From positions 434,001 to 498,000 of the forward strand of contig SADC01001278.1 of the NCBI GenBank assembly GCA_004194705.1: 64,000 bases of DNA, given 5' to 3'. The notes beneath the pieces were generated by a model, which saw only the letters and a program-made list of their open reading frames with translations, did no database searches and had not been told where the DNA came from. This document shows positions 49,101 to 61,100 of this stretch, one piece after another (position 1 is the stretch's first letter; the number at the start of each line of letters is the position of its first letter). Made by a program: the position numbers and the translations under genes. The DNA comes from Ditylenchus dipsaci (taxonomy: Eukaryota; Nematoda; Chromadorea; Rhabditida; Anguinidae).

Positions 49101-52100
49101 CCAAATCCGACAACACAATCCCCAAAAGGAAATGCTTCATTTTGTAGTCTCTGTTCAGATCGATGGCACTTTGACCCACATTTGTAAATCTAAAAGTTTT
49201 TCTGTATTCTAAATTTTGTGGGAAATATTGTTTACATAAGATTGGGTGCTGGAGCAGTAGGAAATCGTCCAAAACTTTTGAATTCTGTTGGAGCAGGAGT
49301 TTCAGAGTTTTGGTCTTTTGGCGTAATTGGAATTTTGTCGACAGGCAGGTTAAGCAACATAAAGTGCTCGTGGGAACAGATGATTCGCATGAAATCAAGT
49401 TTGAGGGTGAGCAAGGAGGTTTGCAGAGGGTCGAATGACTCACTAAAAGGTTTTAAATTTAAATTTTTTTGCCTTGAGTCATCAAAGCTATCTTCAACCG
49501 TACCATGTTTTTATTTCTAAAACTTGCCAAAAAAGTACCTTATAATTTATGAAAATGGCATCGAATTCATCCACTTTTTATATTTCAAATAATTCTTTTT
49601 TATTTTGTAAAGAACTACTGTCATTTCAAATGTTAAATTTTTATAATCCAATTCCAGTTCTGATTGATGATGCACGCACCAACCAAACCAAGTGGTCGTC
49701 TCTTTGGTGTGATTTTCGTTTTATGTTTTTCAGGTTTGAAAACCTACTTTTTGAACTAATTTCAGCATTCTGTAGATGGTTTGAAAATAGTGAAATTCCG
49801 TTTTGTAGGCTATTTTTTAGCTTAAATTACAGTTGGTTTGCAGTGAATCCGTCCACGGTCAATTCATCCATAAGATCAATTAATCTACAGGTCGATTCAT
49901 CCAGGAAATTTATATTATTTATAAGGAACGAATAAAGCATGCTATGCTACCCAAAATTGTGTGCTGAAAACGGTTTGTTAAGATCAAAATTCTGCTTTGG
50001 CTGACCAGAATTTCAATACCGTGTATAGGTACCCAAATTGAAGGTGGTCAAACCAAAAATTTGGGGAATAATTCTGGTTGGGCATACAGATAGTTTCAGG
50101 CTGTACTCAAGTAGTCCAGCTGGACGTCTACCTGGAGGATGGTTAATTCAGAATAATTCCAAAAAATTCAAGGTCGACCACCTTGGAGTTGCGTACCTAC
50201 CGTATAACTTCTATTAATCCACCACTCCCAGCCCCATTTTTTTACTAGGATTTCAAAGTTAAGGCCATTTCTGATTTACAGGGTGTCCCGAAATTACGCG
50301 CACATCGAAAAAAAAGTCGTGTACGTAGCGCCTTGCCCGGTCGATTTCCATTTTCGGGATCCTTACCCGTGGAAATCTCCAGAATTTTGGGATTTTGCAA
50401 TTGAAGAACACATGCCACATCCAGAAATAGATACCGTTGCTTGAAGATACCTAAAAATGAGAAGCAAGAGAAAAGCAAGAGACGGCGAACTCAAAAAACA
50501 ACTTATTTAATGAAACGTTATCCTTGATTTATCCTTTCCATGTGACAAAATTCTGCAACTTATTGAACGAAAACGTCAGTGCCCTTCCTAGCAAAGCATC
50601 AGCGGTTTTTCAGGTGAGTCCTGGATCTCAAAATGGTATCAAAATTGATGAGCCTAGCGGATTTTAACAGTTTTAAGACAAATTAAAAAATGTGCGCGTA
50701 ATTTCGGGACACCCTGTACAATCCAACATTTTCCAGGGGTTGAAATATAATCCCCCCAGGGCATAGGCGTACACAGGATTGCAATTTTTTCTGACGGGAG
50801 GGGCTAAAAGGGCTAAAAACCCTGGGTACGCCAATGCTCTGGGTGGTACTGTATAATAGAGGTTATACAGTATCCACGGTATGGAGATTCTAGTTAGTCA
50901 AAACGGTATTTTGGTCTTAAAAAATCGTGTACAGGACACGATTCTGGGTAGGGAACAATGAGTATTAATTGCTTTCAGCTAAATCCAAAATTTTGAGTTC
51001 TCGAAGTGGATACCCACTTAGGGGAGGTACCATGTGTTCCCTACCCACTCTGATGCTTACTAGTCTTAGTTCTTGAAATACTGCTTCATGTCTTGTAAAG
51101 ACAGCAGATATACATAAGCCTCTAGGAAAAGAAGGAAGAGATGGCGGCTTAGTGTAATGGTCGCACATCCTGGCAAACTGAAAGCTGCAGGTTCGATTCC
51201 TGCCACCACTATTTTGCCTCTTCCTTCCTAAACTTTTCTGGTAGCAACGAGTGGTTCAGCTAGAGGGAGGATGGTGAACAAAGTTCACAACATAAAGTCC
51301 TATGATGTCTGGGGTTCACACAGGGGTTATGTATGTCTGCCCTGTCTAGGCCATAACCTGAGCTGCGAGGTGTCCCGCAGAGGTCCAATAAAGACGGGGA
51401 CGTAAAAACGGGGATAACAAAACGGGGATGCAGAAAAAAAGTTTACGAAAAACCATCAACAATCTTTAAAATGCTTGAATTAGAGCAGAAAATAGAGTTT
51501 GGAACAAATAAAACGAAAAAAGTTGTGATCTAAGTGGACGACCACTTGGTTTTGTTCATACATTAGGCATCCAGCAAAACTGCGGTTGGTTCATAGAAAA
51601 TGTTTGAATTACCTCTAATTTTCAAAGAAAGCTAAACTCCGTGTGTGTGGTTAGGTGTAGTTTTGAGTGGTTCGGGTAATGAGATGCGGTTAACTAAAAA
51701 GCCGGCGTGAACCAAAATTTTGGTTAACCGCACCGAATCTAAGATTAAAAACCAAAAAAGATCGGGTTTTGATCTAAAATTTAGTCTCAAATATTTAACC
51801 AGATAGGCAGCCCTGTCCATAACGGTATTGTGAGGCTTCTGATCACAAAGTTAGTTCCTTAACCCAGATTAACCCCGAAAAATTAAAAATTAAGCACAAC
51901 CATTTTACTGATTTTTAGACGGATTTGAACCTTAGTACTGAACCCTGGTACTCAAAATCCATATCACCACTTAAAGGGGGGGGGAACTTTATATACGCAT
52001 CGCTTTGGGTCACAGGTTCGACTACCACTGGTTGCAGACCTTACTTTTTTTCTCCTTTTATATACAAGTTTAGTGTCAAAATGTAGCCAAGGTTCTGGGC

Positions 52101-55100
52101 TTTCATTTGAGCTATCATACAGATGAAAAGTTGGTATAAAGTTAGGGCTAAAATATAAAAAATCCAATTGGATGAAATCTTCAATAGGACTATACCAGTA
52201 CTTTTCGGTAGTATCCTGGAACTGACGTTTTTTCATAATTTTAATTTACATACTCATTTGCAACCTTACACTCAAAATGTATCCCTGCTTCTTGCCGTCA
52301 TTTTCAGCATACCGTTGTATAAAATAATGTAAATTGAAATCGCAAAAAATCTCAGTTCCTAGTAAGCATCATTTTGGCTGGTTTCCTCTGATTTTGGTGG
52401 TCATTTGCCAAAAATCGCGAAATTGAGGCAGTTGATGACAGCAAAGCAGTGCTGAAAATGGTTGCAATCGATTGCTTGATGATTTTCGGACCTAAAAGTC
52501 AAAAAACTTACTAAAAAAGTAAATTAAAACACCCCCAGAGGGACTAGAACTTTCGACAAAAGGCGATGCATACTTTTTTTTGGCTTGTTCGGGCAGTTTA
52601 GAGGTAATTAGACTTTTTTGACGCCAGATTCGGGATGAGCGACCCAAATTAGCTCTAAACTGGCCAAACAAGCCAAAAAAAGTGTGCCACTACGTGGGAT
52701 TGAACCTGCAACACCAAAAAAACACCATTTTAGGCCAAAAAACGCGAGCGCTTACGCACTGCGCCATGGAAGCCACTTTTTCAAACCTAGGTAGCTTCCC
52801 CCCCCCCCCCTTTAAAGGATCATACTTGTTGATGACAATGAGAATCTGGCAAATTCAAATGCGCGCGGGACAATTCTCTTTCGTCTCGCTCTTTACTCTT
52901 TGAGTCGCTCAAAATAACTCAAAAGAGTAGAGTGCGAGACGAAAGAGAAGTGTCCCGCGCGCATTTGAATTTGCCAAATTCTCATTGTCATCAACAAGTA
53001 TGGTCCTTTAAGTATTTTTAAATAAAAAATGGGTAAATAACAACAGCAATGACGAAAAAAAGTCGAAAACTTGAAAAAAACTGCATTCGGTTGCTATGTA
53101 TGAGCCGTAACTATTGTCCCTTTTAAACGAGCCGGGAACTATCGGTCACTTTTAACGGGCCGAGAATTATTGTCCCTTTTATATAGGCCTGGAACTTTCG
53201 GCCGCAGGGAACTATTGATACGTACCGGTTTTCGCTATCTCTGCTTTGGTCATCCCTGTTTATGCATCCCCGTTTTGGTCATCCCCTTTTTTACGCTACT
53301 CCGTCCGGAGGAGGTGTAAAGAGAGCAAATCTACATAAGCTTCTAGGAAAAGAAGGAAGAGGTGGCGGCGTAGTGTAATGGTGGCACATCAGCCCGACAA
53401 ACTGAAAGCTGCAGGTTCGATTCCTGCCACTACCATCTTGCCTCTTCATTCCTATACTTTTCTGTCTGTTATTCAGGAAAAAGGATTCGAATCTGTAACC
53501 TCTAAAAATAATGTAGACATGATTTAGTGTGAAGACAAACATTTTGAAACGGTACCGGACAATATTTCGCCGACAATTATTTCGTCGACATTATTTCGCC
53601 GACAATATTTCGCCGCGACAAAATTTCGCCGACATTCCAAGTGTCTTTTTTTTCTAATTCACGCCTTTTTTCTGGCTGATTTTACGGCGCGAATATTTAC
53701 AACCATCTGCAAGAAAAGTAATTATTCGACCGCTATGAATCAGATGCACAGTTTTCTCATGAGGTACCTTTACTTCAGCTATATTTTTTAATTTGGACGA
53801 TTTTAGTGCCGAAAAATCGTGGCGTTGGCATGTATTCCAATCAGAAATCTTGACACATTGATTGTTTGGAAATAAATAAAGATAAAGTTTAGGGTCTATG
53901 AAATGTTGTTAGCTGGTCCAAAGAGCAATTATCGGTGTCTACAACGAAATGGCCCTAGGTAGTAATCCTCCAAAGAAGAGAAGAAACTACCTCCTTGCTG
54001 ACGGACGAATAAAACGACTGGTGACACAAGCAGTGAACAATTGGGAGAACATCGTTCCTTTCGAATATCTCGGTGCGATCGCTTCCAACTTCACAATGGC
54101 TCAAGGTACTTACCGTATTTATTCTAATAGAGCACCAGTTTCTAATAGAACACCAGTCTCTAATAGAGCACCCACCACGTAAGGCCAAAACTAGGGATAT
54201 AAACCATGTTTTATTGCATTTTTAACACGAAGTCAAAAAAATTTTTGGAGGTCGAAAAATAGAGCACCATGGTGTTCTATTAGAATAAATGCGGTACATT
54301 AAAACCGGCGAGTCAGAATTCTCTGATGAAGAAATTTCGGATCTGGATTGAGAGTAATAGGAATGTTTGATTCTTTGTTGTTGTTTGCTTCTCTTATTTG
54401 TTGTTATTTGCTTCCTAATTTGTTGTTATATGACTTGAGTCAATAAAACTTTGTGTTGGATTCACTTGAAAAATGTCTGGCATGTAATCAATCTAATTAG
54501 TAAAAATAAATAATGGCGTCGAAATTTTGTCGCGGCGAAATAATGGTCTGCGAAATAATGTCGCGCGAAATAATTGTCGGCGAAATAATTGTTGGCGAAA
54601 TAATGTCGGCGAATTAATTGTCGGCGAAATATTGTCATGTACCCTTTTGAAATGAGTCGATGAATTCGGTCCCGCCCTATAAAAATTATTGCTCGGATTT
54701 TTGTGCCAGGTTTCTCTATCTCTTCGAGCTTTTTCTGTGCAACCTTCGAGGGATTTGAGGCTTGGAATTGAGATGCGCACACCCGCATACCTCGGACACA
54801 AATTACTCGAAAGTGACTCTGGATGCATGAAAAAGCATGCATCTAGAGTTTCTAGTATTCAAAATCACGTTCAAATTTAAGCTTTGTAAGTTCTTTAATT
54901 TTTCTGGTCAAAATTCGACGGTACGTATAAAGCGTCGAAACTAGCCTTGGTTCCCAGAGAGAAAAATATACTTTTTCTAAATATTTTCACGGCCTTTATT
55001 TTGGCACACCATGTGGCCTTTTTTGTTTAAAATAATTAGGCTGCACTCATACTTCCGCGGGACACAGCACACGAGACAATTGCCCTTAAAGCCACGGGAC

Positions 55101-58100
55101 ACGGCTATTTTTTAATCCTGCCAACAGATTTTAGGGTAAATCGACCCTGCTCTACACGATAGTACTAATATATATATTGTTTACACATTCAGAAATGATT
55201 TTTGGCGGTCGCTGTCTAAAACCCGTTTGTAATGGTTATTATTAAAAATCTGCCACGTCTATGTTGTAGAGCATATTCGATTTTCTTATAAAGCAATTGA
55301 TGAAAGCGTTGAAAGCGGTGAAAAATGATGGCTTAGAGCCGAGATACTAACAAAAATTTAAAAAATTGTCCCGTGTACCGCGGGAGTATGAGGGTAGTCT
55401 TAAGAAATTATTGTCAGCAATTATCCACAACTTACTTTATTCTCGCAGCCATCTTCTCGTTGTAAATTTTATGAGCCCTATAATGAAGCTTCTATCCATG
55501 AGCAAAAGAGCATCTCTAAGAAAAAAGGCCAGGGAACAATTCAAGGATTTGGATTGTCGAAAGTCTTTTACAGTCCTGTCGATAATCTCAGAAGTCAAGT
55601 CTTTTGTGATTTCAGTAATGTTTTGCAGGAAGGTGTCTCGAAAGCGCAACTTCCTAGGCAGGAAAAAGCGATTGCAGGTGGCCAAGTATTCAGCTAGGGC
55701 TTTTAGCTAAATTTTTTTTGCAAAGTCACGTTTTTGATTGTATCATAAAGCTCTACCACTAGTTCAAAGAAAAACCATGAGTACAAGCAAGCAGTTTCAC
55801 GGATAGTTCCTGTGGAATTTACAAACTGTTGGATAACTTCTTCGTGTAGCAACTAAAGTAAAAATTTGAATTTTTCTCGGTCATGATGGTTTTCGAGGAG
55901 AGAACCTCAGTTTAGTTATAAAAAAAATACTGAGCGTTAGAAAAATCACTCTTTTGTGTGAATTTTAAGGTACTTCTGCTGTTGGGCCTAGCACCCAACT
56001 TTTATTTAAAGAGACGTCTTTAACCAGTTTTTCCTGATCAATACGATACAAGAATTTTTTATAAACGGTTTCTGATGTTAAAATTTCTACGAAATATTTC
56101 TTGAAAAAAAGACTTCGAGTGATTAACGTCACATGTTCTTTTATACTTTAGGAATATTTTCGGTCTTCCATGATATTAGGCTTTATTCAGGTTTAGGCGA
56201 GGGTAGGCCAGCACATGTTAGCGCAGGCTCCGAAAGCATGTTCGCGTTTGTCCTAACATACGCTGGCCTACCCTTGCCGAAAGCCTAAGCCTAAAAACAC
56301 TAAAAATATAATCGAAATTACTCTAAAAAGACCGTCTAACATTGATGACTTTAAGTCAAATTTTTCAAGAAAAGTATAAATTTCTAAATCAGAAACTGTT
56401 TAGAAATGTTTCTCGTATCGTATTGAGCAGGAAAAACTTATTAAATACGTCTCTTTTAGTCCCTTTTAATAAAAAGTTTGGGTGGGGAGGGCAACGGCAG
56501 AAGTACCAATTTTAAAGTATATCATTTTATTGAACCTTAAAGGGATATATTTCGTGACGGTGACGTGGCCCCAAAATCAAGTCCCGTTTTTTGACCGCTT
56601 ATTTACAGAAAGACTGCTTTTGTTCTTGACTGGGTAAATGATTCCGTTACCCCACCCAAAACTTGATTTTCAGTTAATCTAACTGATCCTATTTTATTAA
56701 CCGGGGTCAAAAAGTGAAGTTTAGGTAGGCAATACCTTTCGATTAGATTCATCCAGATTTATCTCATCTGTACTTGTCAATAGTTTTGTTGAGTTGGATT
56801 TCTCGTAGCTTTCTAAACATTTCCTTTTGTAATTATAATGTTATAACAGGGGAAAAATTACTTATTAGTTTTAAGAGATTTTCACTGTCTCTCGCTGAAT
56901 TCCTGGCTGTCGGACTACTTTCATTGTTCTGCGCTTGGTTCAACCCAATTGAATTTGTTTGAAAAGTTTCTGTAACGGTGAAATTAATCCACAAAAATAA
57001 AACATTTTATTTCTTGATGGACCCTGTAAAATGGTACAGTAGACACTGCTTTTAGAAAATTTCTAGTCAAATCTCTGGACATATCTTTAGGAAATCTCCC
57101 ACGATATTCCAATGGCTAAATTAAACAATAGACAGTTCCTGGAATCACACTCACTTTTCGACAGGAAACTTTGCATTGACGTTTGTCTACCAAACTTCAA
57201 TTGTGTTGGGGTTTAAGGTTCTTTGGTGGATAGGGTCTAGGATTTAATCAAATGGAGAGGCTATTGTTTTTAAAAAAGGGGGGGGGGCTTCTACGGCTAC
57301 CTTTTGACATTGACTGCTACTTCACTTCACATACATTTTTCCACATATTTTGTTTTCTCATCTCAGATGTTTTTACACCGTTTTGTAGCTGAAATTCTCC
57401 TCTTTCGATTGAGTGGTCAAACAGCTTGATTAAAAATAATTTTCGAGAAAATCACACCAAATATAAGGTGAAACTCCCCTAAAGATACCTAGGTGAAAAA
57501 CCACGGTTTTTAGTGTGAGATTCTTTTGATTTTCTCAAAAACTATTTTTAATCAGACTGTTTGACCACTCAATCGAAAGAGGAGAATCTCTGTTACAAAA
57601 CGGTGTAAAAACATCTCAGATGAGAAAACAAAATATGAGAAAAAAAGTATGTGAAGTTAAGTAGCAGTCAATGTCAAAAAGTAGCCGTAGAAGTCCCTCC
57701 CCCCTTTAATCAACACAAAATTTTTCGAAGTGGATAGATATTAACTGTGTTCGACACAAAGTATTTTTTTCCGATTCGACTGTGTTGATAATGAGTCTAT
57801 ACCATTGGAAGTAATTTTGTAGTAGTAAATTAGAGTAATAAACAGTTGACTTCTTCCATGCTCATCGAAATTTCCATCCAACAGCATAGTGCCTATTTTG
57901 ACCAGTTGACACAGGGTTTCAAAACAGCTTTTGGTTGTGCTTTCTAAATATTCCATAACTCTTTAAAAAATATATATTTGCATACGCATACCAGAATATG
58001 GTGGACTAGCCATCAGGGTGATCAGTTTGTGCATTATGGTATACAGAAACGCAACCATGGGTTCTGGTCTGCACTTAACAACATTCCTAATAGCCAAGTT

Positions 58101-61100
58101 CAGTTCACTTTCACTCACTGCAGATGGACTTTTAAGGGAATTGTAGGCTTGGAACAGATTGCTGAGGTGGTGATCTTGTGGATGTATGGTTGAAACTGCA
58201 CTTATAGTAGCATTGAAAACACACTTATGGCCATCTAACCACTTCACATTGGGCATATTCACCATGGGCGAAAGGTAGCATATGCCTTGAGGGAGAGGAT
58301 CCAGAGAAATGGGCAAAGAGAAATCTCCGGATTGGAATTGACCATCTTTGTACAGGGGAATCCACTACAAATTTAAAAATTATGGTTAATGAATGATGGA
58401 TGTTTAATAAAGTTCTCAAATTTCAGTCTGTTTTGACTTGGGTTGGGTGATGGGGAAATTGCCCGGGAAAATTCCCGGGAATATTCCGGGGAAAATTGAT
58501 AGCGGGAAAATTGAAAGCAAAAGCGGGAAAATTGCTATTTTGTATTGCCTTCCTATGTTTAACCATTTTACAGATAATAAATGTTTGGAGGCCGTCAATT
58601 GTCGTGGACTTGGAGATACTTCAACAAAACCGATGAGAAGAACAACTGAAACTCATTATTAACGTAATTCTAGTCGTTCTTTGGTTGGTTGACCCTCACG
58701 TTGACGTAGGAATGAGAGAGTTGAAGAGTTTTGGAAAAAGTGCCGTTGTGTTAGAAACCTAAAATTGGGATAAAAAAGAGAGACAAAATTTCAGAAAGAG
58801 AAAAATATTTGCCCCTAGACTTCGGGTGGGCTCAAACTTGAGCAAGTGTCTTATGGCAAATTCGACCTAACAGCCGAGTCTCAATGACATGTCATTCTGA
58901 AGTTTAAAGTTAAACTCGTTCTGTAGAATAATCGCAAGGATTCTTACTTAGCGGGTCATTTTCAAAAAATGACCACATCTTTGCAATAAAGACCCGTGGT
59001 TTCTGTCATGGAATATAACTCAGGAACAACTCTGTAAGAGATAGAGCAGATCGAGAGCCTCTTGACTATAAACAGTTCTTCTAGATGAATCAGGACAATT
59101 TGGGGAGGAGACCACGAAATCGATAATTGGGTTCTATGTGGGTTGAATGGGGTGTATGTGTATAAATTAGGGTTCCTGAATTTGACAATCGGAATTTTTG
59201 GGAGAATATTCTCGAAAATATGCGCGCAGAATCCCTGATAAAAGAGCTTCAAAAAAATTCACCTTTCCTAAAAAACCGAAAATATTCTCGAAAGAGTTAA
59301 CTATTCAGCAACCCTAGTATAAATACAATTGTTAATAAATAGACATATGGTACTTTTTGCATTACTGTTTCCAAGAGTCCGGCTCAATATTACAAAAAAA
59401 GTTCCAATTCGCAAAATCAGGATCCTATGACCAAAGGCAACTAGTAAAAAAACTTTTTAAAAAATTCAAAAAGTATCAGACTTCGGTAGAGTCAAACTTG
59501 AGAGACTGCCATTATATCAGGATTTGACATTAGAATAAATTTTAGTTTCATCTATAAATTTGAATAACCCTACCGTGTATCCCACTGGAGTTTCAATGGA
59601 TTCACTGGCTTTCACAGGTTTACAAGAAATGTGATAGAAAGTGAAGAGAATGTGGTGTCCATCGCTTAGATCTACTGGCAACTGGACCTTGATCTCGTCC
59701 AAAAACTGAGGACTTCTGAAACTTCTTTATTATTATTACTATTATTATTAAAATGGCACTTGTGCATCAGGGACTCCCTTTCATGTTAACTGTGAATAGC
59801 ATTTTAACATCTCCTTAAAGTTCAAATTTTGTAACGATTTTTTGTTCCAGTCCAAAAATGTTTTGGTTTTGTTTTAGCGTATGAAAAATAAAACTTAGGA
59901 GATGTTAAAGCACTATTCACAGTTAATAGAAAAAGGCCACCCAGGTGCACAAGTTCCTTAAAAATAACTCGAAGTCGTCTAAAAATTTTAAATTCAGTCA
60001 CCTCGTGTGATAAGACACTGCTGTGTAGTACTTGGTCATGAGACTAGGTTCTCTTGACTTGCCAAATATAGCACAGACTGGATTCATCTTGGAATCCATA
60101 AGCTCAATCTTTATGGCAATATTTCGAGCATTTCCTGCCCGGGTCGACAGGTTCACAAATTTTGGATAAATGTATAGAAGGTTTCTAAAATTTTGGCATG
60201 TAAAAAATTCGAAATTGTTAAAAGAAATTCAAATTTTTGGCTTTTTATAACGCATGAGCGAATCAGTATGACGTTAGGTGCCTACTATATTGAGGGTTGG
60301 TTGTACCTGTAAAAAGTGTTAGCAGCAAAATCTCTTGGTCCTGAGAACAGCAGGATGTCTCTTGTCTTAGTCCTAGAAGCTACACTTTGACTGCCTTCTA
60401 CTTTCAACAGCTCAGAAGATATTATATTGGTTGAAGAAGCAACTTGCTGAAGATCGACTGATTCAAGTTCAAGTCTCAGTTCCACCGGAAAAGACTTGAG
60501 TTTGGAGGCTTTGGAGATGCCATGCTTCTTGCCACTAGCTATAACTTTAATCAATTCTTCATCAGTCATTCTTTCGTACTCCTAAATAGGGCTTGCGTCA
60601 ACAATTGATTTTAATAGGATTATTCAAGAGCAAAATTTCTTAAAAAGACAACTTTTTTTACACGGGAAGGCCGGTCTGTGAGACCGGTTGCTTCTAGTAC
60701 AGAATTTCATGGACAATCCGAATCTCAAAAACCCTTCTTCAAAAAAGGCGGTTTGGCTCGCGGTTTCTACCAGTTTCCAAATGGCATCAAATGAGACCTG
60801 GGTACGTTCAGAAAATCAGGTTATGCTTGAATATTTTATATACACATGCATGATTCCTATGCTAGAAAGCGCAGTAAAACAGCTTTCTGATGACACCATA
60901 TTATGATAAAATACTGTAAAATGTTTTGCCCGAAGAAACAATTGTGTCATTTTTCCAAAATGAGTTTTCCGACTCTAATAGGCAAAATTAGGTGGGATAC
61001 AGCTGTCTGTTCAGCAAACCCTAGATACCATTTGAACATACCATTTGAAAGACCAACTTAAAGGGGCATGCCCACGCTAATAAGAGGTGGTGCCCGGGGA

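Noticed and set aside
51150..53436. Functional tRNA genes
   Set aside because: A and B boxes are present, but the anticodon arm does not fold and acceptor pairing is poor in all copies examined.
55707..55729. A 23-bp intron in the DOCK gene (GTGACT...TTTAG)
   Set aside because: An upstream donor (GTG/GTAGAG) gives a 50-bp intron and a peptide whose length matches vertebrate DOCK7 exactly, as I recall that sequence.
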